Numbered from the stretch's first letter, positions 20,072 to 29,433 are shown. The stretch is 64,000 nt of DNA from Rhizobium sp. TH2 (GCF_024707525.1 NZ_CP062231.1:1798001-1862000); one strand, 5' to 3'. Notes: generated by a model not told the origin, from the letters alone. Made by a program: numbers and translations.

Positions 20072-20398
20072 GGTCTCGTATAGAGACTCCGCCATTATGA
20101 TCTTGAAGACATCTATCGTTACGTCGAATCAAGAAGTGAAAGCCGAGAGACTGCCAAAATGTTTGTGAGGCGCATCAGGGCCAGATGCAGCCGCATCGGC
20201 GATGTGCCCAACGGCGGCCGCGCTCGCGAAGATCTCGAACCGGGTCTGCGTGTCGTGCCTTTCGAGCATTCGGCTTTGATCGCCTACAAAGTTGAACCCG
20301 ATCGCGTCCGCATCGTCAACGTCTTCTACGGCGGACGGGATTTTGAAAGGTTTTATCTTGATTCCAAGGATCAAGACGAATTGCCTCCGTCAAATTAA
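20058..20398 (+). pseudogene. RelE/ParE-type toxin disrupted by a one-base frameshift
   Basis: The frame from ATG 20058 reads MRRLRVSYRDSA and then goes out of register at about 20095 (GCCATTATGATC). The next frame continues the toxin: YDLEDIYRYVES, later RRIRARC, GLRVVPFEHSALIAYKVE and FYGGRDFERFYL up to 20398. One extra T (ATT to ATTT) would restore a single frame of about 113 codons, so loss of one T in the short T-run is the simplest cause. As read, the protein stops after about 36 residues. A sequencing error is the alternative. Confidence 0.85.
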
Positions 20399-20455
20399 AC
20401 CCCGCCCCGAAACGTTCTTTCTCCAACAGGGCCGATGGCCCGCCTGGAGACCAAT

Positions 20456-21049
20456 ATGAACGTCCTCAAAACCGTGCTGGCGATCGCTGCACTCTTGCTT
20501 GTCACTTCCTGCACCATTGAATCCGACACCGTCCTGCCCGATCCGACGGCGGCGGGCGATGCGATTCCCGGCTTCCCCTCGGACAAGCCCTTCCGGCTCG
20601 AGACATTCGAGAAGGACAAGCAGGTCTACAAGGCATTCGCGACGATCACGCCGGAGCGCGAAACCGAGGCTCTGCGCTACGTCGTGACCTTCGACGACGG
20701 TACGCCCAACCGGCTTGTTGTGCAGGCGCGGAAGATCAGCGAGAACAACTACCTCATCCGCTTCGCCCAGACGATCGAGGGCTTGCGACCGAGCCTCAGC
20801 GAGAGCGGGCTCGGCTTCGTCACCATCCGCGATGGCGACTATTATCTGTTGAGCGGCATCACCGACGATGGGCAGTTGGAGGAAATGTTCCCCGGCCAGA
20901 CGCTGCCGCGCGGTGCCGGCACATCGACCATCAAGCTCGATACGATGGACCAGGCCAAGACGATTTCGGCTTGGTTCGGCGCCAACTTCCAGAAGCTCAC
21001 GGAGTACAAGGATTACACCAAGTTCAGGGTTGTGAAGGAACAGAACTGA
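20456..21049 (+). CDS. Outer-membrane or periplasmic lipoprotein of unknown function (197 aa)
   Basis: A lipoprotein signal peptide with lipobox (LLLVTSC, cysteine near residue 20) leads a mature part with no recognised domain. It has mixed beta structure and conserved-looking stretches such as YLIRFAQTIEGLRPSL and GFVTIRDGDYYLLSGI. ATG 20456 is preceded by GGAG; the frame starts seven codons earlier. It lies between the broken toxin module and the L,D-transpeptidase gene. Confidence 0.75.
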   Translation: MNVLKTVLAIAALLLVTSCTIESDTVLPDPTAAGDAIPGFPSDKPFRLETFEKDKQVYKAFATITPERETEALRYVVTFDDGTPNRLVVQARKISENNYLIRFAQTIEGLRPSLSESGLGFVTIRDGDYYLLSGITDDGQLEEMFPGQTLPRGAGTSTIKLDTMDQAKTISAWFGANFQKLTEYKDYTKFRVVKEQN

Positions 21050-21278
21050 TGTTCCACACCATGCGATGAATCCAGCACAATGCCGCCACAATAATGTGAC
21101 ATCGACGCCACATGAGGGTGGTCAAACAGGGTAGGGGCCGCCGCCGGACGGTTTTGATATTGTCTGAACCGCTCGTCGGCTGCAAAGCTGCACATGCGTC
21201 CCCACTTCGTTAACCATATTCGTGTTAGGCGAGAGGCTGATTTTCAGTTTTTGCCGGGACAACAGGAAGGCAGATCGC

Positions 21279-22580
21279 ATGTCAGAACGTGACAGTTTTT
21301 CATCCATTTCCCGCCGCGGGTTCCTGACTTCGGCCGCCGCCCTCGGCGCCGCCGTCGTTGCCGGACCGGTGCTGGCGGATGACATATCGATGGAGGACAT
21401 CATCAATGCGCCGCGCCGTGGCAACTGGGACGACCAGTTCGACGCCAAGGCCTCGCGTACCGCGGCAGCGATCTCGACCAAAAACCCGATCTTCGGACCT
21501 GGCGCCTCCGCGAACCTGCAACAGGCGATCTTTGACTATGAGTCGATCGTTGCCAATGGTGGCTGGCCGAAGGTCAGCACCACTGTCAAGCTCAAGATCG
21601 GCATGAGCGACCCCGCCATCGCGCAACTCCGCAAGCGTCTGATGATATCGGGCGACCTCGCCAAGTCCGCCGGCATTTCCAACGAATACGACTCGCTGGT
21701 CGAGGAGGGCGTCAAGCGCTTCCAGGCCCGCCACGGTCTGCCGCTCGATGGCGTCATCGGCAAATACACGCTTGAAGCGATCAACATTCCGGCCGATACG
21801 CGGCTGATGCAACTGCGTACCAATCTCGAGCGCGTCAACGCGATCACCGTGGATCTCGGCCAGCGTTACGTCATGGTCAACATTCCGGCCGCCTATATCG
21901 AAGCCGTCGAGAACAATCGCGTTGCCCAGCGCCATACCGCAATCGTCGGCCGTATCAGCCGTCCGACGCCGATCCTCGACTCCAAGATCTATAATGTCAC
22001 GCTCAATCCCTACTGGACCGCGCCGCGTTCGATCGTCGAGAAGGACATCATGCCGCTGATGCGCAAGGACCCGAAATACCTTGCAGACAACAAAATCCGG
22101 CTGTTCGACGGCAAGGGCAACGAAGTCGATCCGACAACGATCGACTGGAATGCCGAGGCGCCCGACCTGATGTTCCGGCAGGACCCCGGCAAGATCAACG
22201 CCATGGCCTCGACGAAGATCAACTTCCACAACGAGCATGCCACCTACATGCACGACACGCCGTCGCAGGGCCTGTTCAACAAGCTGTCGCGCTTTGAATC
22301 CTCGGGCTGCGTCCGCTGCCAGAACGTGCGCGACCTGACGACCTGGATTCTCCGCGATCAGCCCGACTGGAGCCGCCAGCAGATCGAGGCGACGATCAGG
22401 ACGGGCGTCAACACGCCGATCCAGGTGACGAACGAGATTCCGATCTATTTCAAATATGTCACGGCCTGGTCGGCCAAGGACCGCGTCGTGCAGTTCCGCG
22501 ACGACATCTACCAGATGGACGGCGCGCAGGAACTGGCGCTGCAGACCGGCCTTAACCAGGAACCCGTCGTCGCGAACTAA
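21279..22580 (+). CDS. YcbB-like L,D-transpeptidase with Tat-type signal (433 aa)
   Basis: Periplasmic enzyme that forms 3-3 peptidoglycan cross-links or attaches proteins. The N-terminus has a twin-arginine-like signal (SRRGFLTSAAALGAAVVAG). A peptidoglycan-binding domain follows (AIAQLRKRLM, FQARHGLPLDG, near residues 100-165). The YkuD catalytic domain ends in HDTPSQGLFNKLSRFESSGC, where His and the Cys in SSGCVRCQN (about residue 342) form the active site. This arrangement fits LdtP-like enzymes regulated by LdtR (inference). A strong terminator follows. Confidence 0.9.
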   Translation: MSERDSFSSISRRGFLTSAAALGAAVVAGPVLADDISMEDIINAPRRGNWDDQFDAKASRTAAAISTKNPIFGPGASANLQQAIFDYESIVANGGWPKVSTTVKLKIGMSDPAIAQLRKRLMISGDLAKSAGISNEYDSLVEEGVKRFQARHGLPLDGVIGKYTLEAINIPADTRLMQLRTNLERVNAITVDLGQRYVMVNIPAAYIEAVENNRVAQRHTAIVGRISRPTPILDSKIYNVTLNPYWTAPRSIVEKDIMPLMRKDPKYLADNKIRLFDGKGNEVDPTTIDWNAEAPDLMFRQDPGKINAMASTKINFHNEHATYMHDTPSQGLFNKLSRFESSGCVRCQNVRDLTTWILRDQPDWSRQQIEATIRTGVNTPIQVTNEIPIYFKYVTAWSAKDRVVQFRDDIYQMDGAQELALQTGLNQEPVVAN

Positions 22581-22606
22581 GCCGCCCGACAGGAATGGAT
22601 TTCGAG

Positions 22607-22638
22607 CCGCCCGGATGAAAGTCCGGGCGGTTTCGTTT
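22607..22638 (+). terminator. Intrinsic terminator of the L,D-transpeptidase gene
   Basis: A 9-bp perfect stem (22607-22615 with 22622-22630) with a 6-base loop is followed by TTTCGTTTG. Confidence 0.85.
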
Positions 22639-22928
22639 GTCTGGGCCGGATCTGCCATCCGTCTCGATGAATTTCTACAAGATTTTGAAAGTAAAAGGTT
22701 TTCCCGGCGCCGAGGGCTCGGCCGGACCTTCTTTCGATGCTGATCCATGCAAATAAATTCATAAGCAAAATCAGCAGCATCTTGGCTTGAATTACGACGT
22801 CTGGCCACCTTTCGCAGTTTCGTGGGGAACAGCACCCGACATGGGACGGCCGCACCATTGGTCCATAGAGAGCGGCAGCCTACCGGAACCACTCCTGCCG
22901 CTGGAACCCAATACGAAGGATCGAACCA
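22639..22928. other. 290-bp leader region upstream of the first tandem RTX gene
   Basis: No gene is supported. The region is AT-rich in its middle (about 22675-22770) and presumably holds the promoter of the RTX gene at 22929, for which AAGGA precedes the ATG. A minus-strand reading frame here is a shadow. Confidence 0.4.
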
Positions 22929-23756
22929 ATGGCCAATTACTACGGAAACGGTGGCAACAACACCATCAACGGCAGCATCAACGACGACTTCATCTACGGC
23001 AAGGGCGGTAACGACCTCCTTTATGGCAGCTTCGGCAACGATTTCATCAATGGCGGCAAAGGCGACGATTTTCTCTTCGGCGGCGACGGCGACGATATCC
23101 TCGCCGGTGGCAAGGGCGACGACACGATGGAAGGCGGCCTCGGCGCCGACCAGTTCAAGGGCGGCAAGGGCATCGACACCGCGGATTATTCGTCGGCGAC
23201 ATCAGGTGTGACAGTCTATTTCGTCAACAACACTGCGCTCGGCTATGCGGCAGGCGACACGTTCGTCAAGATGGACAACCTCATCGGCACGGCCTTTGCC
23301 GACTACCTGCAGGCCGGCGACGACGGCATGGCAGTCGGCGGCGCCGGCAACGACAATCTCTACGGCGCGTCCTACACGACCGGCGACGCAGCCGGTGTCA
23401 TTCGCGGCGATGCGGGTTTCGACACGCTCCACATGAATTATGGCGACACCACAGCGTGGGTGCAGTTCGGGCAGGGCTACGACACGATCGAGTCGTTCAC
23501 CGAAAACGCAGACATGTTGATGATCGATCTGTCCGAGTTCGGTCTCGGAGGCTCGCTGGATGCCAACGAACTGGTCAATTCCAATACGATCACGGCGGTC
23601 GGCGGCAACGCGCAGTTCATCTATGAAGGCGACGCTGGCCGATTGTGGTTCGACCAGAACGGATCTGGCGCCGGCGGCTTGACCCTGATTTCCGAGTTCG
23701 TGGCTTCGTCCATCATCGCTGGCACTCTTGATGTGGGTGACTTCGAACTGGTCTGA
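22929..23756 (+). CDS. RTX-repeat calcium-binding protein A (275 aa)
   Basis: The N-terminal 90 residues are RTX nonapeptides (GGNDLLYGS, GGKGDDFLFGGDGDD, GGLGAD), predicted to fold as calcium-binding beta-roll. The C-terminal half, starting with a NYGDTT motif near residue 175, has a distinct domain (MIDLSEFGLGG, AQFIYEGDAGRLWFDQNG) that is repeated in the neighbouring gene at 24032. Absence of a signal peptide suggests type I secretion. It ends in a C-terminal GDFELV. SD AAGGA. Function unknown. Confidence 0.85.
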   Translation: MANYYGNGGNNTINGSINDDFIYGKGGNDLLYGSFGNDFINGGKGDDFLFGGDGDDILAGGKGDDTMEGGLGADQFKGGKGIDTADYSSATSGVTVYFVNNTALGYAAGDTFVKMDNLIGTAFADYLQAGDDGMAVGGAGNDNLYGASYTTGDAAGVIRGDAGFDTLHMNYGDTTAWVQFGQGYDTIESFTENADMLMIDLSEFGLGGSLDANELVNSNTITAVGGNAQFIYEGDAGRLWFDQNGSGAGGLTLISEFVASSIIAGTLDVGDFELV

Positions 23757-23773
23757 GACATTCGCTGACACGC

Positions 23774-23814
23774 AAGGCAGCCGGCGCATCCATGCGCCGG
23801 CTGCCTTCATTTTT
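23774..23814 (+). terminator. Strong intrinsic terminator
   Basis: A 16-bp perfect inverted repeat with a two-base centre (23774-23789 with 23792-23807) is followed by CATTTTTG. It closes the first RTX gene and separates it from the paralogue. Confidence 0.9.
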
Positions 23815-24031
23815 GCTCGCAGTAGCACTCGCGAACAAAGTCGGCGACTGGTCCAGCGAAGCATGAAGTGAAAAAATTCCCAAATAATTTCACAAATTTG
23901 TGGCTATTCGTGACTTTTGCTTAATGCAGTGCCTTCGGGAACAGCGCTGAAAATGAAACGCCGGCATCTTCCAGCCCTATCGAAAGCGGCATCCTCCTCC
24001 CAACGCCGTTCAACTTTCAAAGGAACGAATT

Positions 24032-24859
24032 ATGGCAATCAAGACTGGAAATGCAAAGAACAACACCCTCGACGGCACTGACGACCAAGATACGCTCTCC
24101 GGCCTTGGTGGCAGCGATCACCTTTACGGCTTCGGCGATAACGACATCCTGAATGGTGGCAAGGGCAATGACTTTCTCGATGGCGGCGAAGGCGACGACA
24201 AGCTGATCGGCGGTGCCAGCAGTGACACGATGATCGGTGGCGATGGCGCCGACGAATTCATTGGCGGGCGTGGCAAGGATACGGTCGATTACTCTGGCTC
24301 TTCGGAGAAGGTGCTTGCTCAGCTCGCTGCAAATACTTCCGCCGACGGTGCGGCTGGTGACACGTTCAACCGCGTGGAAAACGTGATCGGCAGTGGCTAC
24401 GGCGACATCCTGCAAGCAGGCCGCGGCGGTATCGCCCGAGGCGGCGACGGCGACGACCTGGTGGCTGGCGGCGGCGACTACATGAGCCATGATGACGGCG
24501 GCCGTATCCAAGGTGATGACGGTCTCGACACGCTGACCATGAACTACGGCGACACGGAAGCCGTGCTGAAAAACGATAGCGGCTACGACACGATCATCGG
24601 CTTCGAAGAAGGCGCCGACATGTTCTTCATCAAGCTGTCGGATTTCGGCCTCGGCGATACCTTCGATGTCAGTGAACTCAGAAACTCGGACACCGCGACG
24701 GCACAAGGCACGCACGCGCAGTTCATCTTCGAAGGGGACGAAGGCAAGCTCTGGTTCGATGCCAACGGCACGGAAGCCGGCGGCCGGACCTATGTCGCGC
24801 AGTTCGAGAATTCCGATATCGAGACCATGGAGCTCAACGACTTCAACTTTGCTCTATAA
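24032..24859 (+). CDS. RTX-repeat calcium-binding protein B (275 aa), paralogue of A
   Basis: Same length and plan as the gene at 22929. RTX repeats fill residues 5-90 (GGSDHLYGFGDND, GGEGDDKLIGG, GGDGADEFIGG), then a second domain with MNYGDTEAV near residue 170, IKLSDFGLGDTF and AQFIFEGDEGKLWFDANG. Sequence matches between the two C-terminal domains are frequent, so they share a recent ancestor. No signal peptide. A terminator follows. Its product could be an alternative version of protein A or a partner; neither is known. Confidence 0.85.
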   Translation: MAIKTGNAKNNTLDGTDDQDTLSGLGGSDHLYGFGDNDILNGGKGNDFLDGGEGDDKLIGGASSDTMIGGDGADEFIGGRGKDTVDYSGSSEKVLAQLAANTSADGAAGDTFNRVENVIGSGYGDILQAGRGGIARGGDGDDLVAGGGDYMSHDDGGRIQGDDGLDTLTMNYGDTEAVLKNDSGYDTIIGFEEGADMFFIKLSDFGLGDTFDVSELRNSDTATAQGTHAQFIFEGDEGKLWFDANGTEAGGRTYVAQFENSDIETMELNDFNFAL

Positions 24860-24874
24860 TTTCCACACACGACC

Positions 24875-24917
24875 GACCCTCCGATGCGCAAAGCTGCGTG
24901 CCGGAGGGTCACTTTTT
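24875..24917 (+). terminator. Intrinsic terminator after RTX gene B
   Basis: GACCCTCCG (24875-24883) pairs with CGGAGGGTC (24902-24910) around an 18-base loop and is followed by ACTTTTTAAG. Confidence 0.75.
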
Positions 24918-24957
24918 AAGGTACGACGCAAGTGCCACATCGCCCGGCGCAAACCGT

Positions 24958-24986
24958 CTTGCCCTTGGCAGCCTCTCCCGCTAAGA
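24958..24986 (+). promoter_or_regulatory. Candidate glyA promoter
   Basis: CTTGCC (24958-24963), a 17-base spacer and CTAAGA (24981-24986) match the rhizobial housekeeping pattern CTTGAC-N17-CTATAT. Predicted start is near 24993, giving a leader of about 40 bases. Confidence 0.5.
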
Positions 24987-25032
24987 CCCTGATCGACAGT
25001 CAGGTCACCTATCCCGGAGAGAGATCGAAGAC

Positions 25033-26322
25033 ATGAGCGCCAATGACGCCTTTTTCACCCGCACGCTTGCCGATACCGATCCAGACATCGCCAGCGCGAT
25101 CTCCAAGGAACTCGGCCGCCAGCGCCACGAGATCGAGCTGATCGCGTCGGAGAACATTGTGTCCCGCGCCGTGCTCGAGGCACAGGGCTCGATCATGACC
25201 AACAAATATGCCGAGGGCTATCCGGGCAAGCGCTACTATGGCGGCTGCCAGTATGTCGATATCGCCGAGGAGTTGGCGATCGATCGCGCCAAGCAGTTGT
25301 TCGGCGTCAACTTCGCCAACGTCCAGCCGAATTCCGGCTCGCAGATGAATCAGGCCGTGTTCCTGGCGCTCCTGCAGCCCGGCGATACGTTCATGGGTCT
25401 CGACCTCAATTCGGGCGGTCACCTGACCCACGGCTCGCCGGTCAACATGTCCGGCAAATGGTTCAACGTCGTCTCCTATGGCGTACGCGAGGAAGATCAC
25501 CTGCTCGACATGGAAGATGTGGCCCGCAAGGCCGAGCAGCACAAGCCGAAGCTGATCATTGCCGGCGGCACGGCCTATTCACGTTTCTGGGACTGGCGGA
25601 AGTTCCGCGAGATCGCCGACAGCGTCGGTGCCTACCTGATGGTCGACATGGCCCATATCGCCGGCCTCGTCGCCGGCGGCCAGCATCCGTCGCCGTTCCC
25701 GCATTGCCATGTCGCCACCACCACGACCCACAAGTCATTGCGCGGTCCGCGCGGCGGCATGATCCTGACCAATGACGAGGATCTGGCGAAGAAGTTCAAT
25801 TCGGCCGTGTTCCCCGGCCTGCAGGGCGGTCCGCTGATGCATGTCATCGCCGCCAAGGCCGTGGCCTTCGGAGAAGCGCTGAAGCCGGAGTTCAAGGACT
25901 ATGCCGCCCAGGTGGTCAAGAACGCCAAGGCACTCGCAGCCTCGCTGAAGTCGAATGGCCTCGACGTCGTCTCCGGCGGCACCGACAACCACCTGATGCT
26001 GGTCGACCTGCGCAAGAAGAACGCCACGGGCAAGCGCGCCGAAACCGCCCTCGGTCGCGCGTATATCACCTGCAACAAGAACGGCATTCCATTCGATCCG
26101 GAAAAGCCCTTCGTGACCTCGGGCGTCCGTCTGGGCACGCCGGCCGGCACGACCCGCGGTTTCAAGGAAGCCGAATTCACCGAGATCGGCAACCTGATCG
26201 TCGAAGTGCTCGACGGCCTGCGCGAAGCCAATTCCGATGAAGGCAATGCGGCAACCGAAGCCAAGGTGCGCGACAAGGTCATGGCTCTAACCGGCCGCTT
26301 CCCGATGTATGGTTATATGTAA
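25033..26322 (+). CDS. glyA: Serine hydroxymethyltransferase (429 aa)
   Basis: PLP enzyme that converts serine and tetrahydrofolate to glycine and 5,10-methylene-tetrahydrofolate. Motifs: [10 protein letters not shown] near residue 35, the glycine-rich [15 protein letters not shown], and the PLP-lysine segment [14 protein letters not shown] with Lys at about residue 233. The N-terminus ([19 protein letters not shown]) and length are typical. SD GAGAGAG. In many rhizobia glyA directly precedes nrdR; here a minus-strand gene separates them. Confidence 0.98.
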   Translation: MSANDAFFTRTLADTDPDIASAISKELGRQRHEIELIASENIVSRAVLEAQGSIMTNKYAEGYPGKRYYGGCQYVDIAEELAIDRAKQLFGVNFANVQPNSGSQMNQAVFLALLQPGDTFMGLDLNSGGHLTHGSPVNMSGKWFNVVSYGVREEDHLLDMEDVARKAEQHKPKLIIAGGTAYSRFWDWRKFREIADSVGAYLMVDMAHIAGLVAGGQHPSPFPHCHVATTTTHKSLRGPRGGMILTNDEDLAKKFNSAVFPGLQGGPLMHVIAAKAVAFGEALKPEFKDYAAQVVKNAKALAASLKSNGLDVVSGGTDNHLMLVDLRKKNATGKRAETALGRAYITCNKNGIPFDPEKPFVTSGVRLGTPAGTTRGFKEAEFTEIGNLIVEVLDGLREANSDEGNAATEAKVRDKVMALTGRFPMYGYM

Positions 26323-26349
26323 GCGCGATTGGCTTCAGGCCGAAAATCA

Positions 26350-26378
26350 AACCCTCTCCGGCAACGGGGAGGGTTTTT
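26350..26378 (+). terminator. Intrinsic terminator of glyA
   Basis: An 11-bp stem with one wobble (26350-26360 with 26365-26375), GCAA loop, then TTTTTC. Confidence 0.85.
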
Positions 26379-26417
26379 CATGTGTGGGCTGTTCAAAAGG
26401 CGCGAGTAGCCAGGCTG

Positions 26418-27710
26418 TCAGCCTTCGAGCGCGAGCGAGGAGACCAGCCGCACCGGCCGTGCCGCCGGGGTGGACATGATCTTGTCAACAATATCGGCGA
26501 TCTCGAACACGGCCCGGTTTTCGATGACATTGGCCGCGATATTGGCCTTGTAGCGTGAGAGATCACGCAGCATGCGTTCACCTGCACCGGCGATGTCCTT
26601 GCGGAAGCTGCGGACCACGATGCCGAGACCGTTGTCGCGCACCCATTCGACATTGGCGCGTTCTTGCGGCAGTGTGCTTGCATTGCGCTCGATGATGACG
26701 GGGCAGCCGGTGAAAATGGCCTCGCTCAGGCTGCCCGGGCCGGGCTTGCCGATGAAGAAATCCGCGAGCCGCAGATAATCCGCGACATTGTTGACGAAGC
26801 CGACCGGATGGCAATTGGCGCGCACCTGGAGGCTTTCGAGGAGCTTTTTGTTGTTGCCGCACATGACGATCGTCTGGACATCCAGTCCCGATTTCTCGAA
26901 TTGCCCGAGGATGGTGTGGGTCGCGGCGAAGGAGCCGTTGCCGCCGAACATGATCAGCGCCGTCGCACGATCCTCAGAGAGGCCGAGCCCGCTCAGGCTC
27001 ATCGCCTTTGATTGCGGTGGCTGGTAGAAAGAGTCCTTGAGGATCATGCCCGAGACTTCGAAAATCCGGTTCTCGGCATAGAAGCCTGTGGCGCGTGCCT
27101 GCTTGGCGGCCTTCGGCGTGCCTGCGACGATGAACTGATCCTGGTCTTCCATCCAGAAATGCGGCGGATAATCGACCATATCGGTCATGACCGTGAGGTA
27201 TGGAATGTCTGATGCGAAGGCGCGAAGCGCGCAGAACATCACGCGGTTGAAATTGGGGATGACCGACAGGACGAGATCGGGCCTCGCCGTTTCCGGATTG
27301 CGCCACCGGTCGACGAGAAGCTGTTCGATCTCCTGTGAATAACGGCGCACGAAGCCCTGCAGGATCGGCAGGATCGCGCCGAGGCCCCGCGTGGTGCCAC
27401 GTTTGAGCGCCGTATTGTAGATATCCTGTGCCTGCCAGCCCGAAAGATTGAGCTTCGGCGCCACCGGGATGAGCAGGCGTTGCAGCGAACCCGTGACGCG
27501 CCGGGTCAGGCGATGGACGGGATCGATCGGTTCGAGCAGTTTCTGCAGATCGACGGGAACGATCCGCCAGTCGGGGTGCTGCTTTTCCAGCAGGCGCGAT
27601 AGGGCATGCATCGCATTCCTGTGGCCGCCGCCGGCGTCAAAGTAGATGATTTCGATCGTTCTCGAAGCCAAGCGTGTTAGTTCCAGTTCGGTCCCGCATC
27701 CGGCTTGCAT
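26418..27710 (-). CDS. MGDG-synthase-like glycosyltransferase (GT28), 430 aa
   Basis: A two-domain GT-B enzyme. The N-terminal half has the acceptor-domain hallmark DAGGGHRNAMHAL and VPVDLQKLL, as in 1,2-diacylglycerol galactosyl- or glucosyltransferases. The C-terminal half carries GGNGSFAATHTILGQ, IVMCGNNKKL and the donor-binding GKPGPGSLSEAIFTGCPVII. A role in glycolipid synthesis from UDP-sugar is likely; product unknown. The start is unsure: ATG 27710 is used, GTG 27758 is possible, and neither has a good SD. It interrupts the usual glyA-nrdR order. Confidence 0.85.
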   Translation of the reverse strand: MQAGCGTELELTRLASRTIEIIYFDAGGGHRNAMHALSRLLEKQHPDWRIVPVDLQKLLEPIDPVHRLTRRVTGSLQRLLIPVAPKLNLSGWQAQDIYNTALKRGTTRGLGAILPILQGFVRRYSQEIEQLLVDRWRNPETARPDLVLSVIPNFNRVMFCALRAFASDIPYLTVMTDMVDYPPHFWMEDQDQFIVAGTPKAAKQARATGFYAENRIFEVSGMILKDSFYQPPQSKAMSLSGLGLSEDRATALIMFGGNGSFAATHTILGQFEKSGLDVQTIVMCGNNKKLLESLQVRANCHPVGFVNNVADYLRLADFFIGKPGPGSLSEAIFTGCPVIIERNASTLPQERANVEWVRDNGLGIVVRSFRKDIAGAGERMLRDLSRYKANIAANVIENRAVFEIADIVDKIMSTPAARPVRLVSSLALEG

Positions 27711-27861
27711 ACTTGCCAAAAGCGTTTGCGTGTCAAGCGGCGGCTCGCCGCGGTGCACACATGAAATCGAGGCTGGCCGCGATTGCGTGGCGTGGCCTCT
27801 TGTGAGTGCCAGCGGCTAACGTTAAAGGCATGTCAGGATAAATCATCGATCCAAGGTTCCC

Positions 27862-28341
27862 ATGCGCTGCCCGTTCTGCAATTCGGAAGACACACAGGTC
27901 AAGGATTCCCGGCCCGCCGAGGATGGTTCCTCGATCCGACGCCGGCGCATCTGCCCCGATTGCGGCGGCCGTTTCACCACCTTCGAGCGCGTGCAGCTGC
28001 GCGAACTGACCGTGATCAAGAAATCCGGCCGCAAGGTACCCTTCGAGCGCGACAAGCTGGTCAAGAGCTTCGAGATCGCACTCCGAAAGCGCCCGGTGGA
28101 TCGTGACCGCATCGAGCGCGCCGTCTCCGGCATCATCCGCAGGCTGGAAAGTTCCGGCGAGACTGAAATCTCGTCGGAGGACATCGGCACGCAGGTGCTG
28201 GAATCGCTGAAAAGCCTCGATGACGTGGCGTTCGTCCGCTACGCCTCGGTCTATCGCGACTTCACCCATATCGAGGATTTCTCCGAGGCGATCACCCAGA
28301 TCTCGGCGAAGATTGCCCGCGACCCGGGCAACGAGCGCTGA
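27862..28341 (+). CDS. nrdR: Transcriptional repressor NrdR (159 aa)
   Basis: Zinc-ribbon and ATP-cone repressor of ribonucleotide reductase genes. The four zinc cysteines are in [13 protein letters not shown] and ICPDCGGRF (residues 3, 6, 31, 34). The ATP-cone begins around [16 protein letters not shown]. Length is normal. It starts the nrdR-ribD-ribE block: its stop overlaps neither gene but ribD begins three bases later, so they are co-transcribed. Confidence 0.97.
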   Translation: MRCPFCNSEDTQVKDSRPAEDGSSIRRRRICPDCGGRFTTFERVQLRELTVIKKSGRKVPFERDKLVKSFEIALRKRPVDRDRIERAVSGIIRRLESSGETEISSEDIGTQVLESLKSLDDVAFVRYASVYRDFTHIEDFSEAITQISAKIARDPGNER

Positions 28342-28344
28342 GTG

Positions 28345-29430
28345 ATGGATGATCAGCGGCATGAAGACGAACGCTTCATGGCTGCCGCCATCCGCCTGTC
28401 TCGCTGGCATCTCGGCGCCACCGGCTCCAACCCCTCGGTCGGCTGCCTGATCGTCAAGGATGGCGTCATCGTCGGACGTGGCGTCACCGCGCGCACGGGC
28501 CGGCCGCATGCCGAGACCCAGGCGCTTGCCGACGCGGGCGAGGCGGCGCGCGGCGCCACCGCCTATGTAACGCTCGAACCCTGCTCCCATCAAGGCAAGA
28601 CGCCGCCCTGCACCGAAGCACTGATTTCCTATGGCGTGGCGCGGGTCGTCGTTGCCGCGACGGATCCAGATCCGCGCGTGTCGGGCAGGGGCCTCGGGAT
28701 GCTGGCCGCGGCGGGTATCGAGGTCGTAGCCGGCGTGCTCGAGGCGCAAGCTGAGACGCAGCTTGAAGCCTATATGAATCGCCAACGCAGGAAACGGCCG
28801 CAAGTGACTCTGAAACTTGCCGTTTCCGTCGATGGCATGATCGGCCGTGAGGACGGAGGGCAGGTTGCCATCACGGGCCGCGAGGCGCGCGCGCAGTCGC
28901 ATATCCTCAGAGCCGAGAGCGATGCGATCCTGATCGGCATCGGTACCGTGCTTGCCGATGATCCGGAACTGACCTGCCGCCTGCCGGGGCTGGAGGACCG
29001 CTCGCCGGTGCGTGTGGTGCTGGACCGGCGGCTCGCGACGCCGCTGTCATCTAAACTCGTGGCCGGCATCAGGGAGGGTCATCCGCTGCTCGTCGCCGGA
29101 AGCCCCGATGTGGATGGAGGGCGCCGCACGGCACTCGAAACCGCTGGCGTCGAGGTGCTTGATATCACAGGTCCGGACTACCAGATACTGCTCGAAATGC
29201 TGGCGGGGCGCGGCATCTCCTCGCTGATCGTCGAGGGCGGGCGGCGGGCCGCGACGGCGTTTCTCGCGCAGGAGCTGGTTGACCGCATCATGTTGTTTTC
29301 GTCCGACATCGTCGTCGGTGAAGACGGCATCGCATCGCCGGTGACACGCGACAACCTGCCGGAAGGCTTCAAATTGCGGATGGAAGCGGTCTTCGGCGCC
29401 GACCGTCTCCGCGAATATATAAAGGCATAG
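28345..29430 (+). CDS. ribD: Bifunctional diaminohydroxyphosphoribosylaminopyrimidine deaminase / uracil reductase (361 aa)
   Basis: Second and third steps of riboflavin biosynthesis. The deaminase domain has the zinc ligands HAETQAL and PCSHQGKTPPC (residues 49-82). The reductase domain starts near residue 155 (TLKLAVSVDGMIGR) and has VEGGRRAATAFL toward the end. ATG 28345 is preferred to GTG 28342. It is followed closely by ribE. Confidence 0.96.
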   Translation: MDDQRHEDERFMAAAIRLSRWHLGATGSNPSVGCLIVKDGVIVGRGVTARTGRPHAETQALADAGEAARGATAYVTLEPCSHQGKTPPCTEALISYGVARVVVAATDPDPRVSGRGLGMLAAAGIEVVAGVLEAQAETQLEAYMNRQRRKRPQVTLKLAVSVDGMIGREDGGQVAITGREARAQSHILRAESDAILIGIGTVLADDPELTCRLPGLEDRSPVRVVLDRRLATPLSSKLVAGIREGHPLLVAGSPDVDGGRRTALETAGVEVLDITGPDYQILLEMLAGRGISSLIVEGGRRAATAFLAQELVDRIMLFSSDIVVGEDGIASPVTRDNLPEGFKLRMEAVFGADRLREYIKA

Positions 29431-29433
29431 ATC

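Noticed and set aside
22577..22858. 93-residue minus-strand frame in the RTX leader region
   Set aside because: It covers the L,D-transpeptidase terminator and has no family-like sequence.
24032..24859. Possible frameshifted duplicate of the gene at 22929
   Set aside because: Both frames are full length with the same domain layout, so they are intact paralogues.
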